Shown one piece after another: positions 1 through 7,435 of a stretch of 64,000 bases of DNA. The stretch covers positions 496,001 to 560,000 of the forward strand of contig JADKFS010000003.1 of the NCBI GenBank assembly GCA_016717335.1, given 5' to 3'. This DNA is from Candidatus Ribeiella danica (GTDB lineage: Bacteria > Chloroflexota > Chloroflexia > Chloroflexales > Roseiflexaceae). Both the position numbers and the translations under genes were made by a program. A model generated the notes under the pieces. The model made no database searches and had not been told where the DNA came from. It saw only the letters and a program-made list of their open reading frames with translations. Positions within the stretch are counted from its first letter, which is position 1; each line of letters opens with the position of its first letter.

Positions 1-748
1 GCCGGGCATCCATATTCTGGACCGTCAGGTTGACCTCGAGCTTGTTCTTGTCGCCGAACTGCTGGACATAGCGCCGCAGTGTTGGGACCAGGCCGAGATC
101 GTCGAGGATCATCGGCCGCAGGTCGAAGATAAAGCGGCGGGTATCCTGCAGCGACGTATTGATCGCGCTCTTGAGCGCGCTCAGCTCGGCGCGGGCCTGC
201 TCGATATCGCGGTCGAGCAGGCGCTGGCAGATCTCCGCGCGCAGCACCAGGTTGCTCATCGACTGGGCCGGCCCGTCGTGCATCTGCAGCGAGATGCGCA
301 GGCGCTCCTTCTCCTGCGCCTCGATGATGCTGGCGATCCGATCGCCGCCCTCGTCGAGCGCGCGGCGCGCCCCACCAGTGTCGAACGCCATCAGCGGCTC
401 CAGCGCGCCGGCGATCTCGAACAGCTGGCTCTGGCGGGCCTTGAGCGCCTGTTGGCGGAACTGCAGCTGCTCGAGCTGGCTGCGCATCATCAGCAGGCGC
501 ATCTGCACCTCCTGCGCCGATGTGTAGAAGTTCTTGATATCGGCCTTGCTGTACTTCTCGAGGTTGACCTCGAGGTCGCGCAGCCGGTTCGCGACGGTCA
601 TCTCGCGCTGGGCCAGCTTCTCGACCTCGGTGCTGGTCTGCCGCAGCAGCGTCTCCAGCTCGCTGAGATCCCGGCGCGTCTTCTCGAGGTCGGCGTTGAT
701 CGAGCCGTGAAGTTCTTCCAGTTTCTGTTGCGCTTCGCTCGCTGCCAC
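1..748 (-). CDS. DegS-like sensor histidine kinase (C-terminus outside window)
   Basis: This is the N-terminal 249 codons of a soluble two-component kinase; the gene runs off the left edge. I chose the GTG at 748 because GGGAGA lies just upstream and coding character starts there. Residues 1-115 are a charged, heptad-like coiled coil without membrane segments. A HisKA_3-type dimerisation motif follows, with EKERLRISLQMHDGPAQ and phospho-acceptor His near residue 157, then FIFDLRPMILDDLGL, the conserved X-region of DegS/NarX-type kinases. The HATPase domain is expected beyond the window. Known role of the family: it phosphorylates a LuxR-type response regulator, probably encoded outside the window. 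Family assignment is firm; the signal sensed is unknown. Confidence 0.85.
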   Translation of the reverse strand, partial: MAASEAQQKLEELHGSINADLEKTRRDLSELETLLRQTSTEVEKLAQREMTVANRLRDLEVNLEKYSKADIKNFYTSAQEVQMRLLMMRSQLEQLQFRQQALKARQSQLFEIAGALEPLMAFDTGGARRALDEGGDRIASIIEAQEKERLRISLQMHDGPAQSMSNLVLRAEICQRLLDRDIEQARAELSALKSAINTSLQDTRRFIFDLRPMILDDLGLVPTLRRYVQQFGDKNKLEVNLTVQNMDAR

Positions 749-831
749 GGCGGATCTCCCTTACTGCATAGCTACAATTGGCATGCAAATTATAGCATAC
801 CTGCTGTGCGGCGTACCTTCAGACCCTTCCC

Positions 832-1195
832 CTGCCAGGGGAAGAAAAGGAATCTAGCGTGGTGGTGCGGTCGCCGGGTGCCCTCTGGGCGTGACCGCAC
901 CACCACGCCGACAAGAATCCCCTCTCTCCCAATGGCTTTTGGGGGTAGGTTTTTTCTGCAGCGCATGCTGATGCCCCGCAGGCCCTCACCCCCTGCCCCC
1001 TCTCCCGCCGGGAGAGGGGGAATTATTGGCTCGGCACGGAGTTTCGGCGGAGCCGAAACTCCGTGCCGAGCTACCATTTCCCCGCCCCTGGCAGGGGCAG
1101 GGGGTGGGGTGATCGGGCGCACGGTGACGCCATACACAAGAAAACCTACCCCGAAAGTCTCCCAATGGGAGAGGGGGGTAGGCGGGTCAGGGCAA
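832..1195. repeat. Family P palindrome-core repeat, double locus
   Basis: No gene is seen between the kinase start and the T-box promoter. The space holds two composite repeats. In the first, a CCCCTGCCAGGGG arm is followed by a palindrome with 15-bp arms at 858-872 and 893-907, then a CTCTCCCAATGG arm. In the second, a CCCTCACCCCCTGCCCC arm and a CTCTCCCGCCGGGAGAG hairpin precede a palindrome with perfect 20-bp arms at 1029-1048 and 1052-1071, closed by CCCCGCCCCTGGCAGGGG. The same arms recur at about ten places in the window around different cores. Confidence 0.8.
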
Positions 1196-1222
1196 ACAGC
1201 CCGCTCCTCACGCAAAAATGGA

Positions 1223-1251
1223 TTGCACCCGCGCCATGCGCATGTTATAAT
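1223..1251 (+). promoter_or_regulatory. Strong sigma-A-type promoter of the T-box leader
   Basis: TTGCAC at 1223-1228, a 17-base spacer and a perfect TATAAT at 1246-1251 match the housekeeping promoter consensus. Transcription would start near 1258, at the 5' end of the T-box leader. Confidence 0.8.
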
Positions 1252-1257
1252 CGGCGC

Positions 1258-1609
1258 AACGACAGCGAGGGAGACGAAGGCCGAGGCCAGCTTCCAGAGA
1301 GCCGCCGGTCGCTGCGAGGCGGCAGCCGGGCGCGCGCCTGTTCCACTCCTGAGTCGCCGGGGAAACTGCCTCAGAACAAAGAATTAAGAGCAGCACAAGC
1401 GGATAGCCAGTCTTCTTGTTCGTTGTTCCCAGCTCTTTGCTCGGCAGCCCAACCCACGCCGGGCGCGCCCGTTACAGCGCATCCGCGCAAGTGTCACCCG
1501 CCGCCGCTTCGATACGTGGCGGGCCTGATGCCAGCGCGATCGAGGCCGCACAATACACGTCGCGGCGAACGAAGGTGGCACCACGGGAAGCAGCAGCCTC
1601 TCGTCCTTC
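1258..1609 (+). promoter_or_regulatory. T-box leader (tRNA-sensing riboswitch), probable Ser specifier
   Basis: The 3' part carries the T-box/antiterminator signature: AAGGTGGCACCACGGG at 1572-1587, followed by CTCTCGTCCTTC ending at 1609. It parallels the classical AGGGUGGNACCGCGGG...CUCUCGUCCCU arrangement. Upstream are GAGGGAGACGAAGG near 1269, AGAGAGCCGCCGG near 1297 (Stem I distal region) and GTTCCACTCCTGAGT near 1340. Reading the specifier as UCC followed by the conserved A gives serine, which fits serS starting at 3371. No clear terminator hairpin with a U-tract follows, so whether control is transcriptional or translational is open. Two NUDIX genes and a small gene lie between the leader and serS. 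Confidence 0.82.
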
Positions 1610-1737
1610 ATGAAGTGAAGAGCAGCCAGTGAAGAGTGAAGAGTTGCAGGATATGCCAACTCGTAGCTCGTAGCTCGCAGCTCGTCGCTCCGGAGGGCGG
1701 GGGGTGTTTTGATTCCTTGGCTTGGACGGGAGCGCTG

Positions 1738-2232
1738 ATGAGCATTCTACGAATCGTCGAGCAGGCGACGCTCAGCCCGCTCTACGCGCTGACGATGCAG
1801 CTGCGCGCGCTTGCCTGGGCGCTGCGGCGGCCGATGCTGGTAGGAGTGCGCGCGCTGATCGTCCGCGATGGGGCTGCGCTGCTGATCCGCCACCGCTGGG
1901 GGCAGACCCCCTGGGCGCTGCCGGGCGGCGGCGTCGAGCGCTTCGAGCGGCTCGACGAGGCCGCCCGCCGCGAGGCCGCCGAGGAGACCGGGGCGCCCGT
2001 GCGGGTCGAGCACCTGCTGGGCGTCTACGACCGCTTCGGAGGCGGCGTCAGCAACTACATCGCGGTGTTCGTCTGCACGCCGCTGGGCGAGCCGCGGCCG
2101 CCGCGCTCGCTGGAGATCGCCGAGGCGCGCTTCTTCCCGCTCGGCCAGCTGCCGGCCGGCCTGGACGACGGCACGCGCCGGCGCGTCGCCGAGCACCTGG
2201 CGGGCGAGCGCGGCCTGTCGAGACTTTGGTAA
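1738..2232 (+). CDS. NUDIX hydrolase
   Basis: This 164-residue protein is a NUDIX-fold pyrophosphohydrolase acting on an unidentified nucleoside diphosphate derivative. The Nudix box is complete (G-x5-E-x7-REAAEETGA) at about residues 68-90, so Mg-dependent catalysis should be intact. About 30 N-terminal residues precede the fold and may form an amphipathic helix. I chose ATG 1738, preceded by GGGAGCGC, over an in-frame upstream start at 1636 that would run through the tail of the T-box leader and simple repeats. It is the first coding region after the T-box leader. A second NUDIX gene follows 80 bp downstream. The substrate cannot be told from sequence. Confidence 0.88.
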   Translation: MSILRIVEQATLSPLYALTMQLRALAWALRRPMLVGVRALIVRDGAALLIRHRWGQTPWALPGGGVERFERLDEAARREAAEETGAPVRVEHLLGVYDRFGGGVSNYIAVFVCTPLGEPRPPRSLEIAEARFFPLGQLPAGLDDGTRRRVAEHLAGERGLSRLW

Positions 2233-2235
2233 TTA

Positions 2236-2300
2236 AGTTTTGAGTTCTGAGTTCTGAGTTCTGAGTTTGCTTCAACTCAAAACTCAGAACTCAGAACTCC
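2236..2300. repeat. Inverted pair of GAGTTCT heptamer repeats
   Basis: Three to four copies of GAGTTCT are followed after a short loop by the reverse complement AGAACTC repeated three times. RNA from this space would fold into a long hairpin between the two NUDIX genes. It belongs to the 7-bp short tandem repeats seen elsewhere in the window. Confidence 0.75.
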
Positions 2301-2312
2301 GAGGAGACGTTG

Positions 2313-2804
2313 ATGGGAGTCTACACCCCCATCCTGGCGACGCTCGGCTACGTGATGTCGCCCGACGGGCAGAGCGTGCTGATGATCCACCGCAACACGC
2401 GGCCGGACGACCAGCACTACGGCAAGTTCAACGGCCTGGGCGGCAAGCTCGACAGCGACGAGGACGTGGCCGCCGGCATGCGGCGCGAGATCCGCGAGGA
2501 GGCCGGGATCGAGTCGGACGAGCTGGTGCTGCGCGGGACGGTCAGCTGGCCCGGCTTTGGCAAGAACGAGGAGGACTGGTTTGCCTTCGTCTTCCGGATC
2601 GACCGCTGGAGCGGCACGCCGCTGGAGCGCAACCACGAGGGCACGCTCGAGTGGGTGCCGCTTGGCCGGCTGCACGAGCTGAATCTGTGGGATAGCGATC
2701 GCATGTGGATTGACATGGTGTTCGAGCGCACGCCAAAGATGTTCCACGGCATCGCGCCGTACAAGAACGGCACGCTGGTGTCGTGGGCGTATACGCTGCT
2801 ATGA
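2313..2804 (+). CDS. NUDIX hydrolase, MutT / 8-oxo-dGTP diphosphatase-like
   Basis: This is a 163-residue NUDIX protein. The box GGKLDSDED...REIREEAG is at about residues 47-70. KFNGLGGKLD and the later WF.FVFR strand resemble the MTH1/MutT branch that removes 8-oxo-dGTP, so a nucleotide-pool cleansing role is plausible. The start is the ATG at 2313, six bases after GAGGAG; a TTG directly before it is less likely. The stop overlaps the next start by four bases (ATGA at 2801-2804), which implies translational coupling. It is not a close copy of the preceding NUDIX gene, so it does not look like a recent duplication. Confidence 0.85.
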   Translation: MGVYTPILATLGYVMSPDGQSVLMIHRNTRPDDQHYGKFNGLGGKLDSDEDVAAGMRREIREEAGIESDELVLRGTVSWPGFGKNEEDWFAFVFRIDRWSGTPLERNHEGTLEWVPLGRLHELNLWDSDRMWIDMVFERTPKMFHGIAPYKNGTLVSWAYTLL

Positions 2805-3298
2805 CGATGGATACGACAACTCTGATCATCGTGGGGGTGCTGGCGATCGTCGTGGTCGCGGCGGCGCTGTATGCCCTGAACCGCAGCTGGGGCGATTTCC
2901 CCAGTCGGCTGGGGCCGCGCGCGCCGCTCGGCTCGTCGGCGCCGGGGATGTCCGCTGCGCCGGCCGCACCCTGGAACACCGCGCCGGAGCAAGCGCCTGG
3001 CCCGCCGGTCGACGAGCCGGGCGAGCCGGACGAGTGGAGCGACGGGGGCGAGCCGGTCGGCCGGGTGCCGATCACGCACGACCTGGTGCGGCGCTCCGCC
3101 GCCGAGGCGCTACGGCGCGGCGGGCCGGCCACGCGCTATATCGTCCGCGACGGCGACCAGCTGTACTTCGACTTCAGCCAGATCGACGACCCGGCGCGGC
3201 GCCGGCGGGCCTACACGCTGATGCGGCGCTTCAACGCCGGCGAGGACGTCGATCTGCGGGAGATGATGCGGCTGATGCGCGAGCTGTTTAGCGCGTGA
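2801..3298 (+). CDS. Small membrane-anchored protein of unknown function
   Basis: I do not recognise this 165-residue protein. One N-terminal transmembrane segment (about residues 6-28, rich in V, I and A) is followed by a Pro/Gly/Ala-rich, acidic linker (about 35-90) and a small charged C-terminal domain (about 92-165) containing RYIVRDGDQLYFDFSQI and a helical end rich in Met and Arg. The topology suggests a cytoplasmic C-terminal domain on a membrane tether. The start overlaps the stop of the upstream NUDIX gene, so both are made from one mRNA. serS begins 72 bp later, behind short CACGTTTCAACG-like direct repeats. Confidence 0.75.
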   Translation: MTMDTTTLIIVGVLAIVVVAAALYALNRSWGDFPSRLGPRAPLGSSAPGMSAAPAAPWNTAPEQAPGPPVDEPGEPDEWSDGGEPVGRVPITHDLVRRSAAEALRRGGPATRYIVRDGDQLYFDFSQIDDPARRRRAYTLMRRFNAGEDVDLREMMRLMRELFSA

Positions 3299-3370
3299 GC
3301 CGCTCGCACGTTTGCAGATTCGCACATTTCAACGTTCGCACGTTCCAACGTTTCAACAAGGGAGACGCAT

Positions 3371-4639
3371 ATGCTTGACATCAAACTTATCCGCGAGCAG
3401 CCCGACTTCGTCAAGGCCCAGCTCGCCCGCGCCGGCGTCGCGCCGGACCAGATCGACGCAGTGCTGGCGTTCGACGAGCAGCGGCGCGCGCTGCTGCGGG
3501 AGGTCGAGGCGCTCAAGGCGACCCGCAACGCCGTCTCGAAGGAGATCGGCAAGATGAAGGACGCCGCCGATCGTGACGCCAAGATTGCCGAGATGCGCGG
3601 CGTCGGCGACCGGATCGCCGAGATGGATCGCGCGGTGGCCGAGGTCGAGGAGCGCCAGCGCGCCGCGCTGCTCGAGCTGCGCAACCTGCCGCAGCCGGAG
3701 GTGCCGGAGGGCGAGGACGAGAACGGCAACGTGGTGATCGCTCAGGAGGGCGAGCCGCGCCAGTTCGACTTCGAGCCGCGGCCGCACTGGGAGCTGGGCG
3801 AGATGCTCGACATCATCGACTTCGAGCGCGGCGTCAAGCTCTCGGGGTCGCGCTTCTACGTACTCAAGGGCGCTGGCGCCAAACTGCAGCGCTCGCTGAT
3901 CCAGTGGCTGCTCGACCTGCACGTCGAGCAGGGCTACCAGGAGGTCTACACGCCATTCGTCGTCAAAGAGGAGACGGTCTGGGCCTCGGGCCAGCTGCCC
4001 AAGTTCCGCGACAATCTCTACCGCGACGTCGAGGACGACCTGTGGCTGGTGCCGACCGCCGAGGTGCCGGTGACCAGCCTGCACCGCGACGAGATTCTGG
4101 AGGCGGCGCAGCTGCCGATCCACTACTGCGCCTATACGCCCTGCTTCCGGCGCGAGAAGATGAGCGCTGGGCGCGACGTGCGCGGGATCAAGCGCGGCCA
4201 CCAGTTCGACAAGGTCGAGATGTACAAGTTCGTGCGGCCCGAGACCAGCTACGACGAGCTGGAGCGGCTGCGCGGCGACGCCGAGGAGACCTGCCGGCGG
4301 CTCGGCATCCCGTTCCGCACCAAGGTGCTCTGCACCGGCGACCTGGGCTTCGCCGCGACCAAGACCTACGACATCGAGCTGTGGGCGCCGGGCCAGGGCG
4401 AGTGGCTGGAGGTAAGCTCGTGCTCGAACGTCGAGGCGTTCCAGGCCCGGCGCGCCAACGTGCGCTACCGGCCCGAGCCGGGCGCCAAGCCCGAGTACGT
4501 CCACACGCTCAACGGCTCGGGGCTGGGCATGCCGCGCACGATGATCGCGATCATAGAGAACTACCAGCAGGCCGATGGCAGCATCGTCGTGCCCGAGGTG
4601 CTGCGGCCGTATATGGGCGGCGTCGAGGTCATTCGGTGA
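3371..4639 (+). CDS. serS: Seryl-tRNA synthetase
   Basis: This cytoplasmic class II synthetase charges tRNA-Ser, and tRNA-Sec where present. At 422 residues it has full length. The N-terminal long alpha-helical arm that grips the tRNA variable arm spans about residues 27-105. The catalytic core carries motif 2 (FRREKMSAGRDVRG...HQFDKVE) and motif 3 (NGSGLGMPRTMIAIIEN). ATG 3371 follows GGGAGACGCAT. The Ser-type T-box leader 1.8 kb upstream may control it through read-through of the NUDIX genes, although short direct repeats at 3305-3358 could hide a nearer promoter. The identification is certain; its link to the T-box is inference. Confidence 0.98.
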   Translation: MLDIKLIREQPDFVKAQLARAGVAPDQIDAVLAFDEQRRALLREVEALKATRNAVSKEIGKMKDAADRDAKIAEMRGVGDRIAEMDRAVAEVEERQRAALLELRNLPQPEVPEGEDENGNVVIAQEGEPRQFDFEPRPHWELGEMLDIIDFERGVKLSGSRFYVLKGAGAKLQRSLIQWLLDLHVEQGYQEVYTPFVVKEETVWASGQLPKFRDNLYRDVEDDLWLVPTAEVPVTSLHRDEILEAAQLPIHYCAYTPCFRREKMSAGRDVRGIKRGHQFDKVEMYKFVRPETSYDELERLRGDAEETCRRLGIPFRTKVLCTGDLGFAATKTYDIELWAPGQGEWLEVSSCSNVEAFQARRANVRYRPEPGAKPEYVHTLNGSGLGMPRTMIAIIENYQQADGSIVVPEVLRPYMGGVEVIR

Positions 4640-4659
4640 GTGGGTGACAAGGTGATATT

Positions 4660-4794
4660 CTAGTACAAGGTCCCGGACGTTCGTGTCGGGTTTGGGCTGC
4701 TACGATCGGTTCCGCGGTTCCGTGGCCACAGAACCACAGAACCGCAGAACCAACGGGCCACAACCAGCAACGAACTTCTGGAAAGCGGTACTAG
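4660..4794. repeat. Family A element, copy 1
   Basis: This is an approximately 135-bp noncoding element with imperfect inverted ends. It begins CTAGTACAAGGTCCCGGA and ends TTCTGGAAAGCGGTACTAG. The interior holds a GTGTCGGGTTTGGGCTGC block and repeats of the CAGAACC type. Related copies are at 6749-6895 and 24480-24621. It lacks an ORF and looks like a MITE-type nonautonomous element. Confidence 0.8.
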
Positions 4795-4836
4795 TCCGAT
4801 ACTGTCACCTGGTCACCTGGTCAGGGAGGGGCGGGA

Positions 4837-5709
4837 ATGGGCGCGATCGACGATCGGCTTGAGCGCGGCGTGGCGATCTTTCGGCGCGCCGGCGACGACG
4901 CGGCGCTGCTCGGGGCGGCGCTGCTGGCGTTCCACGGCGCGCTCGAGAGCTACCTCGACGGCGAGCTGGATGGCCAGGCCAATCTTGGCCCGCAGGAGCG
5001 CGAGCTGCTCGGCCGCGGGCGGCTGGGCTGGCCCGCGCGCGCCCAGCTGGCCGGGCGCTCTGGCCTGCTCGACCAGCGGCAGTGCGAGCTGGCGCTGGCG
5101 GCCACGCGCGAGCGGCTGGCGATCGGGCGCGGCGACGTGTGCTCCTGGGCCGCCCCGGAGGTCCAGACCTACGGACGGCTGGTGGCCTCGGTCTGCGGCC
5201 GCCGGGAGCTGCACGGTCGGATCGACCAGCGCTCCGAGCGGGCCAGGGTGACGGTGGCGCGACCGGCGATGGCGGCGGCCGCGACGCCGGAGAGCCGGCG
5301 CCGCTCGCTCATCCGCTTCGGCGCCGCAACGCTGTTCCTGGCGGCGCTGTGCGCGATCGTCTGGACGCTGTACACCCAGCTCGACGGCCCGCGCCTGCTG
5401 CGCTCCGTCGGCGTGCTGCCCGCGCCGACGGCCCTGGCCGCGACCGCGGCGCCCGCCGCAACACCAACGCCGCCGCCGCGGCTCGGCAAGGTGGTCAGGC
5501 TGAACGGCGGACCGGGCTGGCTGCATGTCACCCCTTCGTTCGACAGCCCGACGCGCGCGATCCGCCTGGCCGAGGGGATGCAGGTCACGCTGCTCGACCA
5601 GTCCCAGGTCGACGCCGGCGGCGTGAGCTGGCAGCTGGTCGCGGCGGGCGGCTACGAGGGCTGGAGCCCGACCAACAATATCGAGCCGTGCTGCCAGACC
5701 ACCCCGTAG
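4837..5709 (+). CDS. Membrane protein with C-terminal SH3-like domain
   Basis: This 290-residue protein has a helical cytoplasmic N-terminal part (about 1-150, rich in Arg, Glu and Ala), one transmembrane helix (about 165-188, FGAATLFLAALCAIVWTLY), an Ala/Pro/Thr linker (about 200-222) and a C-terminal domain of about 65 residues. The last contains VVRLNGGPGWLHVTPSF...GMQVTLLDQS...WQLVAAGGYEGW, the pattern of bacterial SH3-like domains that bind cell-wall peptides. A role at the envelope is inferred. GGGAGGGGCGGGA lies before ATG 4837. No partner gene is adjacent; it stands between a family A element and a weak family P hairpin. Confidence 0.72.
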   Translation: MGAIDDRLERGVAIFRRAGDDAALLGAALLAFHGALESYLDGELDGQANLGPQERELLGRGRLGWPARAQLAGRSGLLDQRQCELALAATRERLAIGRGDVCSWAAPEVQTYGRLVASVCGRRELHGRIDQRSERARVTVARPAMAAAATPESRRRSLIRFGAATLFLAALCAIVWTLYTQLDGPRLLRSVGVLPAPTALAATAAPAATPTPPPRLGKVVRLNGGPGWLHVTPSFDSPTRAIRLAEGMQVTLLDQSQVDAGGVSWQLVAAGGYEGWSPTNNIEPCCQTTP

Positions 5710-5735
5710 GTGCTCGCGCAGCGATAACTGTTCCA

Positions 5736-5770
5736 CCCCTGCTCCCCTCTCCCTTTATGGGAGAGGGGTT
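5736..5770. repeat. Family P arm hairpin (possible terminator)
   Basis: CCCCTCTCCC at 5744-5753 pairs with GGGAGAGGGG at 5759-5768 and is followed by TTCTTG. It is a lone copy of the left arm of family P. It could terminate the upstream SH3-like gene. Confidence 0.55.
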
Positions 5771-5865
5771 CTTGCAGGTAGGAGGGTGCGGCCCTTCCAA
5801 TCACCCCGGATTTTGCCTCTGTTTCGATCCCGATTCGTTGCTGGCAGGGTAGCTGATGCCTGCTA

Positions 5866-5896
5866 TCCTAATACAGGATGTAATAATATATTAGGA
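5866..5896. promoter_or_regulatory. Dyad operator candidate upstream of the BlaI-type gene
   Basis: TCCTAATA at 5866-5873 and TATTAGGA at 5889-5896 are perfect inverted 8-mers around an AT-rich centre (ACAGGATGTAATAAT) that also contains -10-like sequences. The site ends seven bases before the repressor start. Autoregulation by the encoded BlaI-type dimer is the simplest reading. Confidence 0.6.
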
Positions 5897-5903
5897 ATTA
5901 AGT

Positions 5904-6287
5904 ATGCCCTTCACACCCTCGTTTTCTCATACGCTTGGGCCGCTGGAGCTGGAGGTGATGCGGATCGTCTGGGCGCACGACGGGCCGATCACCATCCGCA
6001 CCGTCGAGCGCGCGATCAACGACGCCCGCCCATCCGACGCACGGCTCGCCTACACGACGATCATGACCACCGTGCACCGGCTGGCTGAGGCCGACAAGAG
6101 CATGCTGCGGTCGGTGGAGCAGCGTATGCATGGCCGGGCCACCAGCTACGTCGTGCAGATCGACCGCACGACCTTCTTCACGCGCCTGATCGACCAGATC
6201 GCGCGCGAGCTCGGCGCGACGGACGCCGATCGGGAGGATGCCTGCGCGGCGCTGGCCCAGCCGAGCGAGCCGGCGATCGAGCGGTAG
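5904..6287 (+). CDS. BlaI/MecI/CopY-type transcriptional repressor
   Basis: This 127-residue winged-helix DNA-binding protein begins with LGPLELEVMRIVWAHDGPITIRTVERAIN and the hallmark LAYTTIMTTVHRLAEADK, where the recognition helix lies (about residues 12-75). The C-terminal half should form the dimerisation helices. Family members repress beta-lactamase, copper or protease genes and are often released by proteolysis by a BlaR1-type membrane peptidase; no such partner is next to it here. ATG 5904 is right after a perfect dyad. Downstream come a family P element and a channel remnant. The regulated target is unknown. Confidence 0.88.
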   Translation: MPFTPSFSHTLGPLELEVMRIVWAHDGPITIRTVERAINDARPSDARLAYTTIMTTVHRLAEADKSMLRSVEQRMHGRATSYVVQIDRTTFFTRLIDQIARELGATDADREDACAALAQPSEPAIER

Positions 6288-6417
6288 CGGTCTTGTTCGG
6301 TTTTCCCTTTCCTCCGGGGCGCTGTGCCCCCGGCCTCCCGCTGGCTGCAGGGCATTGTGCGTCAAGTATTCCAACTCTCCGCGCGCAAACAATCCAGGGC
6401 TCGTGCAGCGTTGGCCC

Positions 6418-6552
6418 TCACCCCCCGCCCCCCTCTCCCGCGCGCGGGAGAGGGGGGATTCTTGTCGGCGTGGTAGTACGGTCGCGTCGCGACCGTACTA
6501 CCACGCCCGATTGTTTTCCCCGCCCCTGGCAGGGGAGGGGCAGGGGGCTGTC
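6418..6552. repeat. Family P palindrome-core repeat
   Basis: A CCCTCACCCCCCGCCCC arm with a CTCTCCCGCGCGCGGGAGAG hairpin, a core palindrome with perfect 19-bp arms (6467-6485 and 6489-6507, loop GTC), and a closing CCCCGCCCCTGGCAGGGG arm. It stands directly before the truncated channel gene and probably marks the break. 6288-6417 shows nothing recognisable. Confidence 0.82.
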
Positions 6553-6748
6553 GATCGCCGGCGCCAACCGCGTGATCTCGCCCTACATCCTGGGCGGGCG
6601 CAGTATGGCCGGCCACGCGCTCCGCCCGGCGGTGATGGACTTTCTCGACGTGCTGACCCACAGCGATGATCTGGAGATGTGGCTGGAGGATGGCGATACG
6701 CTGATCGTGCTGGGGGCGTGCTCCGAGCTCGAGCGGATCGGGCAGTAG
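6550..6748 (+). pseudogene. Remnant of a TrkA-domain potassium channel C-terminus
   Basis: The translation AGANRVISPYILGGRSMA...LRPAVMDFLDVLTHSDDLEMWLE is the typical end of the RCK/TrkA-N domain of Kch-type K+ channels. It is joined directly to DGDTLIVLGACSELERIG, the end of a TrkA-C domain. The pore helices and most of TrkA-N are absent upstream, where the family P repeat begins. About 40-50 residues of TrkA-C also seem missing between DLEMWLE and DGDTL. There is no start codon of its own. I therefore call it a doubly deleted remnant rather than a gene. Confidence 0.7.
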
Positions 6749-6895
6749 CTAGTACAAGGTTCCGGAAGTTCGTATCGGGTTTGGGCTGCCACGATCGGTC
6801 GAACCGCAGAACCGCAGAACCACAGAACCGCAGAACCGCAGAACTGCAGAACCAACTTGCGACAACCGGCACGCTTTTCTGGATGGCTGTACTAG
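6749..6895. repeat. Family A element, copy 2
   Basis: It begins CTAGTACAAGGTTCCGGAAG and ends TTTTCTGGATGGCTGTACTAG. The middle has an expanded run of about six CCGCAGAA-type 8-9 bp units, more than in the other copies. It follows the stop of the channel remnant immediately. Confidence 0.82.
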
Positions 6896-6964
6896 TCTAG
6901 CGCGGGGACAGAGCCGCCTAGCTCCAATGCCATCCGCATTTGAGATGCCTGGTGGTCGCGCGCG

Positions 6965-7315
6965 TCAGGTGCCGGAGTCGCTGAAGGAGTCGCTGAAATC
7001 GAGCTCGGCGAAGATCCGCGCGGCCTCCTCGGCCTGGGCGGCCGGCACGAAGACGCGCACCTCGCCGAGCGGGCCGCTGGCGAAGCCGTAGACATTGGCG
7101 ATCGGCTCGCCCTGCAGATAGACGGTGATGCCGGCCTGCTCGAGGTAGGTGCGCGCGATCTCGGCCCGCAGCGGTCCCTCGACCACGCCGATGCAGACCG
7201 GACCGACGCCCTCTCCCTGCCCGCCGCCAGTCGTCGCGCGCGACTCCTGATCCCCGCCGTGGGCTTCCTCAGGCCCGCCCAGTCGTCCGATCCAGCGCAG
7301 TGCTCGCTCGGCCAT
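6965..7315 (-). CDS. DUF2007-type putative signal-transducing protein
   Basis: This small protein has 116 residues. The C-terminal part (about 45-110) contains CIGVVEGPLRAEIARTYLEQAGITVYL...GPLGEVRVFVPAAQAEEAARIF, the pattern of DUF2007 domains, a ferredoxin-like fold that has no enzyme activity assigned. The N-terminal 40 residues are charged and Gly-rich. Start ATG 7315 is preceded by GGGAGACACA; an in-frame upstream start at 7378 is less likely. It follows secF on the same strand after 120 bp and may be the last gene of the secDF operon. Confidence 0.75.
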   Translation of the reverse strand: MAERALRWIGRLGGPEEAHGGDQESRATTGGGQGEGVGPVCIGVVEGPLRAEIARTYLEQAGITVYLQGEPIANVYGFASGPLGEVRVFVPAAQAEEAARIFAELDFSDSFSDSGT

Positions 7316-7435
7316 TGTGTCTCCCTCACGTAGTACAGAGAACGCCGACGGTTGAGGGTGGGAGCCGGAGGTAGGCATCGCCCGCCCTCAGACTCCCACC
7401 CTCAACTGCGCCGAAATCTGCAATCTGCAATTGCA

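Noticed and set aside
1610..1737. T-box terminator hairpin
   Set aside because: Only weak GTGAAGAG and GCTCGTAGCTC repeats are seen, without a strong stem and U-tract.
6293..6748. 151-codon ORF as a gene
   Set aside because: The N-terminal half is family P repeat sequence; only the last 65 codons resemble a protein, and that is a deleted channel.
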